Assembly: GCA_041398785.1 (NCBI GenBank)
Contig: JAWKUA010000014.1
Coordinates: 143,600 to 207,599 of the forward strand
DNA: 64,000 nt
Source of the DNA: Planctomycetaceae bacterium
GTDB lineage: Bacteria; Planctomycetota; Planctomycetia; Planctomycetales; Planctomycetaceae
Reading direction: 5' to 3'
Part shown: positions 20,058 to 28,172 of the stretch, one piece after another
Layout of the letters: every line of letters starts with the position of its first letter
Numbering within the stretch: position 1 is the stretch's first letter
Notes under the pieces: model-generated
Seen by the model: only the letters and a program-made list of their open reading frames with translations
Database searches by the model: none
What the model was told of the DNA's origin: nothing
Translations under genes and position numbers: made by a program

Positions 20058-21152
20058 ATGGCCAAGGCACGAGGCAAGTCCGTTCCCGCGAAAGGATCGG
20101 CCGACAGTAACGGATCGATGCTCGAAAACGCCGTCGGGCAGATCGAAAAGACGTTCGGCCAGGGTTCGATCATGAAGTTGAACTCGGCGGAGAACTTTGC
20201 CGGCGTCCCGGGAATCTCGACCGGCGCGCTTTCGCTGGACCTGGCACTCGGCGGGCGCGGATTCCCCCGCGGCCGCATCATCGAACTCTACGGACCGGAA
20301 TCCAGCGGCAAGACGACTCTGGCCCTGCACGCTCTGGCAAGTGCGCAGAAGGAAGGCGGGATTGCGGCGTTCATCGACGCGGAACACGCTCTTGATCCCT
20401 CATGGGCGCGAAAACTGGGAGTCAACCTGGACGAACTGCTGGTCAGCCAGCCGTCCTATGGCGAAGAAGCACTGCAGATCGCCGAGATGCTGATCAAATC
20501 CAATGCCGTCGACATCATTGTGATCGATTCGGTCGCCGCCCTGGTTCCCAAAGCCGAACTGGACGGTGAAATCGGTGACAGCCATGTCGGGCTGCAGGCT
20601 CGCATGATGAGTCAGGCGATGCGCAAGCTTACCGGAGCGATCGCCAAGGCCAGGACCACCGTGATTTTCATCAATCAGCTTCGTGAAAAAATCGGTGTCA
20701 TGTTCGGCAGTCCGGAAACCACACCCGGCGGCAAGGCACTGAAGTTTTACAGCTCCTGCCGAGTCGACGTGCGGAGAATTGCGTCGCTGAAAGACGGCGA
20801 CACGCAGATCGGAATCCGAATGCGCGCCAAGATCGTAAAGAACAAGGTCGCGCCTCCGTTCCGGATCGCGGAGTTCGACATGTACAACACCAGCGGCATC
20901 AGCCGGGAAGCGGATCTGGTCGATCTGGCAGTCGAAGAAAAAATCATTGACCGCAGCGGAAGCTGGTTCAGCTACGGCAAGACAAGGCTGGGGCAGGGAC
21001 GGGATCGCGCGAAGGCGTTTCTGGAAGAAAACCCTGATATCGTCACTGAAATCACAAACAAAGTACTGGCGGCAAAGGGATTTCCTCCCGTTGGAGCAGC
21101 GCCGGCCGCAGAAGCCGAGGCCGAAGAACCCGTTGAGGCGGAAGTGTCCTGA
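20058..21152 (+). CDS. recA: RecA recombinase
   Basis: A 364-residue ATP-dependent strand-exchange protein for homologous recombination. It has the Walker A GPESSGKTT (residues about 79-87), the Walker B region IIVIDSVAALVPKAELDGEI, loop 1/2 segments (GDSHVGLQARMMSQAMRKLT, and INQLREKIGVMFGSPETTPG) and a complete C-terminal domain ending in an acidic tail. Full length for the family. The ATG is preceded by an AGGCAGGCAG purine-rich stretch. plsC follows after 36 bp. Confidence 0.97.
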   Translation: MAKARGKSVPAKGSADSNGSMLENAVGQIEKTFGQGSIMKLNSAENFAGVPGISTGALSLDLALGGRGFPRGRIIELYGPESSGKTTLALHALASAQKEGGIAAFIDAEHALDPSWARKLGVNLDELLVSQPSYGEEALQIAEMLIKSNAVDIIVIDSVAALVPKAELDGEIGDSHVGLQARMMSQAMRKLTGAIAKARTTVIFINQLREKIGVMFGSPETTPGGKALKFYSSCRVDVRRIASLKDGDTQIGIRMRAKIVKNKVAPPFRIAEFDMYNTSGISREADLVDLAVEEKIIDRSGSWFSYGKTRLGQGRDRAKAFLEENPDIVTEITNKVLAAKGFPPVGAAPAAEAEAEEPVEAEVS

Positions 21153-21188
21153 ACGGATTTCGGAAATGACTGAAACCTGAAAACGCCC

Positions 21189-21866
21189 GTGCCTGATCAA
21201 GCACCCCATGCCTATCTGAAACGCGGTCTGGTCTGGCGAATGGTGCATGTCGCCACAAGCCTGTTCACGCACAGCTGGCTGCGGCTTTCGGTCACCGGGC
21301 GCGAGAACATCGACAACACTCGCGGCGGCATTCTGCTGTTCAATCACCAGAGCTTTCTTGATCCGCTGCTGGCGGCCGTGCGTCTCAGTCGGCCTGTGTC
21401 CTATCTGGCTCGTGACAGCCTGTTTGTGATTCCGGTCGTGGGCTGGATTCTGCGAAACACCTACGTCACGCCGCTGAATCGGACCGCATTCCGCGGCAGC
21501 AGTATTCGGCAGGCCCTGGAACGGCTGGAATCCGGCTTTCTGGTGGGAGTCTTTCCGGAAGGTACGCGGACTCCCGATGGCGAAGTGAAGGCTTTTCGAC
21601 CGGGATTTCTCTCGCTGGTGCGCCGCAGCGATGTCCCCATCTATCCGGTCGGCATTTCCGGAGCGGACAAGGCCATGCCGCGAGGAGCATGGTTTGTCCG
21701 TCCGGCTCGAATCACGATACACTATGGTGCACCACTGACAGCAGCCGAGTGCGAACAGCTTCGTGAGAACAGGAACGAAAAAGCCGCCGCAGAACTTGCC
21801 AGACAGCGAGTGATGGAAAACCAGTTGCTGGCAGCCAAAAACCTCAGCACACGGGCACTGACATGA
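21189..21866 (+). CDS. plsC: 1-acyl-sn-glycerol-3-phosphate acyltransferase
   Basis: A 225-residue PlsC-family acyltransferase for phosphatidic acid synthesis at the inner membrane. The catalytic NHQSFLD block (H53, D58) and the substrate-binding FPEGTRTPDG block (about 122-131) are intact. The start is GTG (21189). Its 3' end overlaps the next small gene by 4 bp (ATGA). Typical length. The acyl donor (CoA or ACP) cannot be told from sequence. Confidence 0.88.
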   Translation: MPDQAPHAYLKRGLVWRMVHVATSLFTHSWLRLSVTGRENIDNTRGGILLFNHQSFLDPLLAAVRLSRPVSYLARDSLFVIPVVGWILRNTYVTPLNRTAFRGSSIRQALERLESGFLVGVFPEGTRTPDGEVKAFRPGFLSLVRRSDVPIYPVGISGADKAMPRGAWFVRPARITIHYGAPLTAAECEQLRENRNEKAAAELARQRVMENQLLAAKNLSTRALT

Positions 21867-22135
21867 CCATCGACGCAAACAGTCCTGTTACGCTGTTGTC
21901 GGTACCCTATGAACCGGAAGCCGTGTTCCTCGTCAACGCGCTTGCCGATCACGGCGTCGAAGCGAGAATGTTCGGCGTGCTGACGTCGGCCTTTCGCGCG
22001 GAGGCTCCGGGGGAGGTTTCCGTCACCGTCCGCAGCGCTGACCTCGCGCGAGCCCAGCAGGCGCTGGAACAAATCGACCGCGAGCGAGGACAGGTGGACT
22101 GGTCAAAGGTCGATGTGGGTGACCCCGAGGAGTAA
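21863..22135 (+). CDS. DUF2007-type small protein
   Basis: A 90-residue protein overlapping plsC. It has the fold pattern of DUF2007 ('putative signal transducing protein'): LLSVPYEPEAVFLVNALADH, then GVEARMFG, then VTVRSADLARAQQALEQID. Such proteins look like a small ferredoxin-like regulatory fold. The function is unknown; coupling to plsC suggests shared expression. Confidence 0.7.
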   Translation: MTIDANSPVTLLSVPYEPEAVFLVNALADHGVEARMFGVLTSAFRAEAPGEVSVTVRSADLARAQQALEQIDRERGQVDWSKVDVGDPEE

Positions 22136-22165
22136 GAATCAACGTTTCGGCGAAGTGAGTTGGAC

Positions 22166-22435
22166 ATGCAAAAGCAAAGGATGGGGCCGAACGACACTCA
22201 CCCGGATGTCGATGCCCTTCAGGCAGCAGGGTTTCGCGCGATGACGGCGGAACGGAAGTTTGCACTCATGGACTCGCTGACGACTTCGTGTGTTTCAATG
22301 GCGCGGCAGGCCATTCGGGATGCTCACCCGGATCTCAGCCAGCGCGAACGTGATTTATTGTTCGTCGAGATCCACTATGGGAGGGAATGGGCAGAGCGTC
22401 TTCGTGACCGCGCTATCGGATCGGACGAGCGATGA
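22166..22435 (+). CDS. hypothetical protein coupled to an AbiEii-like gene
   Basis: An 89-residue, mostly helical protein from the ATG at 22166 (MQKQRMGPND...). It contains ERKFALMDSLTTSCVSMARQ and LSQRERDLLFVEIHYGREWA. I do not recognise a named domain. Its stop overlaps the start of the nucleotidyltransferase gene by 4 bp, the arrangement of a two-gene toxin-antitoxin or substrate/enzyme pair. Similar helical partners of minimal nucleotidyltransferases exist in other genomes. The start could also be the in-frame TTG at 22160. Confidence 0.6.
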   Translation: MQKQRMGPNDTHPDVDALQAAGFRAMTAERKFALMDSLTTSCVSMARQAIRDAHPDLSQRERDLLFVEIHYGREWAERLRDRAIGSDER

Positions 22436-23019
22436 AGGACCAGCAGATTTTCGGCGCTCTGGCACCTGTCGTTCGCCAGCTTGATGCACAGCAGATTTCT
22501 TATTGCATCGGTGGCTCAGTGGCGAGCTGTCTGCATGGATTCGTGCGGACAACGATGGACGCCGATCTTTTGGTCGACTTGCGACACGATCATGTCGACG
22601 CATTCGTCAAGGCGTTGGACACCGATTATTACGTTTCCGCTCCGATGATTGTCGACGCCGTGTCTCGCCGACGGTCCTTCAACATCATGCTGTACGAAAC
22701 GATGTTCAAGGTCGACTTCTTTATCGCGAAGGCTCGCGCCTTTGACCAGTCAGCACTCTCGCGAGCGCAGTGCAAGCTAATTTCCGGCGCGACATCAACG
22801 ATCGAAGTGCGAGTGGCTTCACCGGAAGATCTCGTCCTCCTGAAACTGGAGTGGTATCGCAAGTCGAACGACACGTCGGAACGACAATGGCGAGATGTTC
22901 AGGAAGTCCTGAAGGTCAGCCGTGACGGTCTCGACATCCCCTACCTGCGTCACTGGGCGTCGGAACTGAACCTGTCTGAATTGTTGGAAGAAGCGCTGGC
23001 GGATGCCGGTGCCTGTTGA
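22432..23019 (+). CDS. AbiEii-like / minimal nucleotidyltransferase
   Basis: A 195-residue protein of the nucleotidyltransferase superfamily. The P-loop-like GGSVAS sits at residues 27-32 and the acidic pair at D43 and D45 (TMDADLLVDL). Next come FNIMLYETMFKVDFFIAKAR and VRVASPEDLVLLKLEWYRKS, as in AbiEii toxins of type IV toxin-antitoxin systems and the related DUF6036 proteins. The upstream gene, coupled through a 4-bp overlap, would be the partner, but it does not look like an AbiEi antitoxin. Toxin activity is therefore an open question. Confidence 0.68.
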   Translation: MKDQQIFGALAPVVRQLDAQQISYCIGGSVASCLHGFVRTTMDADLLVDLRHDHVDAFVKALDTDYYVSAPMIVDAVSRRRSFNIMLYETMFKVDFFIAKARAFDQSALSRAQCKLISGATSTIEVRVASPEDLVLLKLEWYRKSNDTSERQWRDVQEVLKVSRDGLDIPYLRHWASELNLSELLEEALADAGAC

Positions 23020-23094
23020 TTGGGGGGCGACTCCAATTGCGATGCAGTCTTCAGCGGTGCCGGACGAGACAAAAGTCGTTCTGGCGAGCGGCGA

Positions 23095-24126
23095 ATGAGC
23101 AACGTCTGCCGATGCTGCCAGCAGCCGCTGTGGCCGACTTGCCTGCGACAACGTGTCGCACGCCTGAACAAAACACTACGCAATATGCTCGACGACACCG
23201 ACATCCAGAATTCTCGCGGCACAAAGAATCGCGTGAATCCGTTTCAGCCGTATCACTGGCTGGTCGAACCGGAATACTCCGCCAACGACTGCGTTGAGGA
23301 CGTCGCTGCGATTTTTCTGACCAACCGCGAATGCCCGTTTCGCTGTCTGATGTGTGACCTGTGGAAGAACACGACCGACGATCGCGTTCCCGTCGGCGCG
23401 ATTCCCGCTCAGATCCGCTTTGCACTCAAACAGCTTCCGCCGGCGCGCCATATCAAGCTCTACAACAGCGGCAACTTCTTCGACGCGCAGGCTATTCCGC
23501 CTCAGGACCTTGCAACAATCGCTGAACTGGTGGGTACGCACGAAACTGTGATCGTTGAGAATCACCCGAAACTGTGCTCAGAACGCTGCGTACAGTTTCG
23601 TGATCTGTGCGGCGGTCAACTGGAAATCGCTCTGGGGCTGGAAACATCTCATGCGGCGACGCTGGCGACGCTGAACAAGCAGATGACGACCGACGACTTC
23701 GCTCGCGCGTGTGAGTTTCTGCGGTCGCACGAGATTCGTCTTCGCACATTCATCCTGCTGCGACCGCCGGGAGTCTCGGAAGAGCAGGGGATTGCACAGG
23801 CGCTGGAATCGATTCGCTTTGCGTTTAACTGCGGCGTCGACTGTTGCTCGGTGATTCCGACTCGAAGCGGAAACGGCATCATGGATCGGCTGCAGCGCGA
23901 GGGACGCTTTACGCCGCCGTTGCTGAGGTCACTGGAATCAGTATTGGACGAAGCAGTCGGGTGGCAGCGAGGACGCGTCTTCGCCGACATCTGGGAAGCC
24001 GAGCAGTTTTCCACCTGTCCGGAATGTTGTTCCCGGCGAATCGATCGACTGCGGCGTATGAATCTCAGCCAGCGATCTCAACCACAGGTATCGTGTGACC
24101 GATGCACTTCCAGGCCGACATGCTGA
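23095..24126 (+). CDS. radical SAM protein
   Basis: The ATG at 23095 gives 343 residues (an in-frame TTG exists at 23020). The 4Fe-4S motif is C80-x3-C84-x2-C87 in ECPFRCLMCDLW. Then come HIKLYNSGNFFDAQAI, a segment like those of TIGR01210-type (RaSEA/Elp3-like) enzymes, and a downstream EIALGLETSHAATL barrel strand. A Cys cluster at each end (CRCC near the N-terminus; CPECC and CDRC near the C-terminus) may bind zinc or another cluster. It overlaps the halogenase-like gene by 25 bp, so the two are probably co-translated. The substrate is unknown. Confidence 0.8.
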   Translation: MSNVCRCCQQPLWPTCLRQRVARLNKTLRNMLDDTDIQNSRGTKNRVNPFQPYHWLVEPEYSANDCVEDVAAIFLTNRECPFRCLMCDLWKNTTDDRVPVGAIPAQIRFALKQLPPARHIKLYNSGNFFDAQAIPPQDLATIAELVGTHETVIVENHPKLCSERCVQFRDLCGGQLEIALGLETSHAATLATLNKQMTTDDFARACEFLRSHEIRLRTFILLRPPGVSEEQGIAQALESIRFAFNCGVDCCSVIPTRSGNGIMDRLQREGRFTPPLLRSLESVLDEAVGWQRGRVFADIWEAEQFSTCPECCSRRIDRLRRMNLSQRSQPQVSCDRCTSRPTC

Positions 24127-25637
24127 TTCTCGGGTCCGGTTTTGGCGGTAGTCTGCTGGGAATGATCCTGGCGAAATCGGGATGGCACGTGGTGATCGCT
24201 GACACGGCCAGGCACCCGCGATTCGCGATCGGTGAATCGTCAACGCCGCTCGCCGATGCGGCGCTGGCGAAGATCGCGACCACGTACGACCTGCCGGAAC
24301 TGGTGCCGCTGACCCGCTACGGTTCCTGGAAGCGGATTCATCCGGAACTGACCTGCGGACTGAAACGCGGGTTCAGCTACTTCGGCCATTCGCCGGGACG
24401 TGACCTGACTCCGCATACGATTGCCGGACAACAACTGCTGGTATCCGCCAGCGCCGGTGATGACGTCTCCGACACGCACTGGCTGCGCAGCGACGTGGAT
24501 GCGTTCTTCGCAGTGAATGCACGGCAACATGGTGTGGTGTTGTACGAAGGCGCTGAATACACTCTGCACCGCACCTCAGCCGGCTGGACGATGGAAGGCA
24601 CGACTCAGGACGGACCGTTTCAACTGAGCTGTCCGTTCGTCGTCGATGCGACCGGCGCTGCAGGAGTCGTGCTGCGGACGCTGAGTATCGCCGATCTGTC
24701 TCACCAGCTTCTGACATCATCGCGAAGCGTGTTTGCTCACTTTTCTGACGTACGAAGGGTTGGCGCACTGCTGGCCGAATCGGGGATTGATCGCAGCAGA
24801 CACCCGTTTCCGTGCGACGCAGCGGCGGTCCACCATGTCCTGGACAACGGCTGGATGTGGCAGTTGCCGTTCGACGACGACACAGTCAGCGCCGGCTTCA
24901 TGTTCCACCGACAGAATGCTGATATCGAACATGGATTCTTCCCGGTCGAACCCGGAACACCAGGCTCCAGCGCAGCGGCCGGAACTCCATTGTCCGTCTG
25001 GGATGCACAACTCCAGCGGTTTCCGTTTCTGCGTCGACAGTTTGAAAACGCGACGGTCGTCCGGCCGCGGGAAGGTCTGGTCATGACCGGACGATTGCAG
25101 CGTCTCGCCGCGCGTGCCGCCGGACCGAACTGGGCGGCACTGCCTTTCACGGCCGGCTTCATTGATCCGCTGCACAGCACGGGAATCGCTCATACGCTGT
25201 TCGGAGTCCGCCGGCTGGCCGACATTCTTCTGACAACATCCATCAAAGACATTCGTGAACAGCGGCTTGCCGAATATTCCGCTGACCTGATCCGTGAAAT
25301 CCGCCACATCGACCGGCTGGTGGAAGGCTGCTACGCGGGGCTGCCGAGTTTCCGGCTGTGGTGCGCCTGGACGATGCTGTATTTCGCGGCCGTGACGTCG
25401 ATGGAACATTCATCGAAATCGAAACACGGTTCATTCCTGATGGCCGATGACGTCGAGTTTCGAAAGCTGCTGATCTCGGCTCGACGCCGGTTACAAAATT
25501 GCGTTTCGACTGGGGCGAGCAACGCCGACTGCGGCCAATTCGAAGCCTGGCTTCGCGAAGCGATCGCGCCGTGGAATTCCGTCGGGCTGCTCGATCCCGA
25601 CTCCAGTGGGATGTATGCCGGCACGGCCGCACGATGA
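24102..25637 (+). CDS. FAD-dependent oxidoreductase, tryptophan-halogenase-like
   Basis: A 511-residue flavoprotein. The Rossmann motif GSGFGG is at residues 11-16. The GESSTP motif (halogenase GExTxP region) follows at about 47-52, and a WMWQLP sequence at 251-256 fits the WxWxIP signature of flavin-dependent halogenases. FIDPLHSTGIAHTLFGVRRL is the second FAD-binding block. An equivalent of the catalytic lysine is possible in GSWKR but not certain. Relatives in planctomycetes are annotated only as FAD-dependent oxidoreductases, so halogenation is inference. It overlaps the radical SAM gene. Confidence 0.75.
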   Translation: MHFQADMLILGSGFGGSLLGMILAKSGWHVVIADTARHPRFAIGESSTPLADAALAKIATTYDLPELVPLTRYGSWKRIHPELTCGLKRGFSYFGHSPGRDLTPHTIAGQQLLVSASAGDDVSDTHWLRSDVDAFFAVNARQHGVVLYEGAEYTLHRTSAGWTMEGTTQDGPFQLSCPFVVDATGAAGVVLRTLSIADLSHQLLTSSRSVFAHFSDVRRVGALLAESGIDRSRHPFPCDAAAVHHVLDNGWMWQLPFDDDTVSAGFMFHRQNADIEHGFFPVEPGTPGSSAAAGTPLSVWDAQLQRFPFLRRQFENATVVRPREGLVMTGRLQRLAARAAGPNWAALPFTAGFIDPLHSTGIAHTLFGVRRLADILLTTSIKDIREQRLAEYSADLIREIRHIDRLVEGCYAGLPSFRLWCAWTMLYFAAVTSMEHSSKSKHGSFLMADDVEFRKLLISARRRLQNCVSTGASNADCGQFEAWLREAIAPWNSVGLLDPDSSGMYAGTAAR

Positions 25638-25669
25638 TCGTTCGAAGCGTGCGGGAATAACGGAAGCGA

Positions 25670-27766
25670 CTACTCCGGGCTCTCAACACTCATCGCTTTA
25701 CTCTCAACTCTCTCCGGCAGCAGCGGCTTGTACCGGTAGTAAACTTCCAGCGTCAGCGTCGCAAGGCACGTGGTCAGCAGACGGCCGCCGCTGACGCTGT
25801 AGTCGGCCCGGTCGCGAGGCGTCCAGCTTCCCTTTTCAGCACCGGCCTGTTCCTGCTGAGCGATCAGATCGTCTCGCAGCCGGGTGTTCCAGCGAACCCA
25901 TTCTTCGCCGCCCCAGTTTCGCATTGTCTGCGTGGCAAAGTAATTCGTGTACAGGTTGTCGTACGGCCCCGCTTTGTCCAGCAGAGCGATGCCGTCGGCC
26001 ATGTCGCCGTCGTCGCGCTGCCAGCCCAGATACATGCGGCACAGCAGCGCCATCGCAGTAATCGATCCCTTGTACTGTTTCTTTTCCACTTCGTAACCGT
26101 AGCGGCCCTTGCCGTCGACCTGGACAGAATCCAGGTAGTGCATGACGCCGCGCAGAGCGTTTTCGGGAATGCGGATTCCGGCCTTTTGCGCCGACATCAG
26201 TGCCATCACCTGAATCGTAGTGACGGACGTGGAACCGGGTTCCTGCGGCAGGTACCGCCAGCCGCCGCCCCTGGGATCCTGCGAATTCAGCAGGAACCGC
26301 ACAGCGTTTTCGGCGGCGGGCTTCAGACGGCCGTCTTTCGTCATGCTGAGCGCTTCGCACAATGCCAGAGTCGCGGCACCATGAACGTAATACGCTTCAT
26401 TGGGTTCGGCGTCTTCATTGCCCTTGTTCAGAACACCGCGCAGGTCGTAACCGGCAGCCACATTGACTCCGACGTTTGTCAGATAGGTCAGACCGGCAAG
26501 AACCTGCTTCCGATATTTGCCTTCCTTATGAGTCTGTCCGGCCGCAAGAAACGGCAGCAGCGCGTAGGCCGTGCCTCCGATGGGATTGTTGACTTTTCCG
26601 GGATTGCTGCTGCGACCAACGTCGATGAAGTCCCAGCTTCCGTCCTGCCGCTGAACGGAAGCGAGCCATTCCAGAGCCAGCCCGACGGCGGATTCGCTGG
26701 CGGCGGATCCACCGTACTTCTGCAGCATTGCCTCGCGTCCTGCCGCGCTGCGGTTGTCAATCGTTGCCAGGTCCAACTCACCGGCTTCGGCGATGGCAGC
26801 TTCCGTACCGGTGGGCGTTTCCGGAAGCGTGACTTCCGCGACTTCGGTTTCGGTCGTCGCGGCCTCCGGCTCGGATTCCGCGGGTTCCGACTCGGGTTCC
26901 GGTTCAGGCTCAACGACTTCTTCGACGGGCTCTTCGGTTTCCTGTTCCAACTGTTCGCCGGGTTCTTCTTCCGGCGGTTCAATTTCTTCCGGCTCGTCGT
27001 TTCGTTCCTCCGCAAACCCGGCCATGATCGGGTTCAGTTGAACTTCCTGGTCGATCGTCAGTGTCATCAGGCTCAGCAGGAACAGGCTGATCATCAGGAA
27101 TCCGAAACTGGTCAGAATGGAGCTGCGTCCCTTCTTCAGTTCTTCGGTCGCGGATCGCGATTGAGGTTTCAGGTCAGCCTTTTTCGCCTTGATCTTCACG
27201 CGCCGGGCCGCCAACTGTACGGAACGGGCACGTTCGACAAACTTCCGAACCGAAAGCGGCCTGCGTCCGCGGCGCCGGGAAGTGGTTTCCTTCGGACCAC
27301 TCCCGGAAGTATCACCGATTGGAGGAGCGTCGCTCGATGGCCGTTCCGGAACGGTCACATCGGCGGCATTCGGCGGGGCGAACTGCGACTTCGTCGTGGG
27401 GGAGACGTTCGATTCTTCGGGTCGCGGAGCCGCAACCGACGGCGCAGTGTCAACGGTGGTGTCCGGCTGCAGATCCCTCGACGGAGGCTGCGAGCCGTCG
27501 AATTCGCCGGCCATGCGAAACTGCAGCACATCGAGTTCGTGCCGCATATCGTTTAGTTCGGCAACGGACGCCCGTTCGGCCAGAGCGGCGAATCGCTTCG
27601 AAAGTTCCAGATACTGCTGCGACAGTTCAGCCTGATGCACTGACGCGGCCGCGGCATCTCTCGCTCGCTGCTGCAGTTGTCTCACGAAAAGTTCGCGATC
27701 AGCGATTTCGACCGACGACGGTTTGTCGGCATCGGATGCTCCGGAATCACCAACACGCTCGGACAT
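25670..27766 (-). CDS. prenyltransferase/squalene-oxidase-repeat membrane protein
   Basis: The start is placed at the ATG of MSERVGDSG (27766), because sequence upstream of it is non-coding in character; that gives 698 residues. The layout is: a hydrophilic coiled-coil-like N-terminal part (about 25-90, LFVRQLQQRARDAAAAS), a basic stretch, one transmembrane helix at about 215 (FGFLMISLFLLSLMTLTI), a very acidic Glu/Pro linker, then alpha/alpha-toroid repeats (ALEWLASVQRQDGSWDF and several GGWRYLPQEPGS-type blocks) of the squalene-cyclase/prenyltransferase fold. The catalytic DxDD of cyclases is absent, so it is more likely a structural exported module, as in many planctomycetes. Confidence 0.78.
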   Translation of the reverse strand: MSERVGDSGASDADKPSSVEIADRELFVRQLQQRARDAAAASVHQAELSQQYLELSKRFAALAERASVAELNDMRHELDVLQFRMAGEFDGSQPPSRDLQPDTTVDTAPSVAAPRPEESNVSPTTKSQFAPPNAADVTVPERPSSDAPPIGDTSGSGPKETTSRRRGRRPLSVRKFVERARSVQLAARRVKIKAKKADLKPQSRSATEELKKGRSSILTSFGFLMISLFLLSLMTLTIDQEVQLNPIMAGFAEERNDEPEEIEPPEEEPGEQLEQETEEPVEEVVEPEPEPESEPAESEPEAATTETEVAEVTLPETPTGTEAAIAEAGELDLATIDNRSAAGREAMLQKYGGSAASESAVGLALEWLASVQRQDGSWDFIDVGRSSNPGKVNNPIGGTAYALLPFLAAGQTHKEGKYRKQVLAGLTYLTNVGVNVAAGYDLRGVLNKGNEDAEPNEAYYVHGAATLALCEALSMTKDGRLKPAAENAVRFLLNSQDPRGGGWRYLPQEPGSTSVTTIQVMALMSAQKAGIRIPENALRGVMHYLDSVQVDGKGRYGYEVEKKQYKGSITAMALLCRMYLGWQRDDGDMADGIALLDKAGPYDNLYTNYFATQTMRNWGGEEWVRWNTRLRDDLIAQQEQAGAEKGSWTPRDRADYSVSGGRLLTTCLATLTLEVYYRYKPLLPERVESKAMSVESPE

Positions 27767-27925
27767 CGTAATGCCGCTGACTGAGGCCCTCGGGGGACGG
27801 CTCCATCCGGGAATCCTGCGGGCACTCCGGGGCACCGCCGGGCACCCAGTGTACTGCTGCAATGCTGCCCCGCAAGGCGACCGCAGTGAGCGGAACACGT
27901 CTGAGCCAGAAATTCACAAAACTGG

Positions 27926-28117
27926 CCTCGTTTCAGGACTCTGCCCTGGAACCAAGGGCGAGCGGCGCGACGTCAGTCCGCCATCCGCGCGGGCGAACGC
28001 ATCAGGACGCACAACCAGCCTGAAATCGGACTGACGTCGCGCTACTCGCCGGGACTCGGCGGTGGTGCGCTACAGGAGACGCCTCGCACGCCTCGTTTCT
28101 GGGCTCTGCCCTGGAAC
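27926..28117 (+). repeat. 27-bp direct repeats flanking the palindrome
   Basis: CCTCGTTTCAGGACTCTGCC and 7 further bases at 27926-27952 recur at 28091-28117 with two mismatches (25/27). The two copies bracket the long inverted repeat, which suggests repeat-mediated insertion or a common dispersed sequence of this genome. Confidence 0.7.
27957..28050. repeat. palindromic element, short form (copy 1)
   Basis: Arms of 24 bp at 27957-27980 and 28027-28050 match at 22 of 24 positions (core CGACGTCAGTCCG / CGGACTGACGTCG). The 46-bp spacer is non-coding. Related copies are at 30139-30221, 33071-33229 and 41472-41630. Confidence 0.8.
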
Positions 28118-28172
28118 GGGAAGAAGGTCAGGGACGAGAAAGATACAACAGCGAACTGCAACATTTGCTGCA

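Larger units (their letters stand above)
27767..28172. other. intergenic region with palindrome and direct repeat
   Basis: A 406-bp divergent gap between the prenyltransferase-repeat gene and the sigma-factor gene. It contains a long inverted repeat and a 27-bp direct repeat described separately. Promoters for both genes should be here; no box pair was convincing. Confidence 0.5.

Noticed and set aside
20400..21878. Long minus-strand open frame (492 codons) opposite recA and plsC
   Set aside because: Antisense of two clearly coding genes; composition is that of a mirrored frame and it has no domain.
26138..27556. Plus-strand open frame opposite the prenyltransferase-repeat gene
   Set aside because: Phe/Gly/Arg-rich translation is the mirror of the Glu/Pro-rich real protein.
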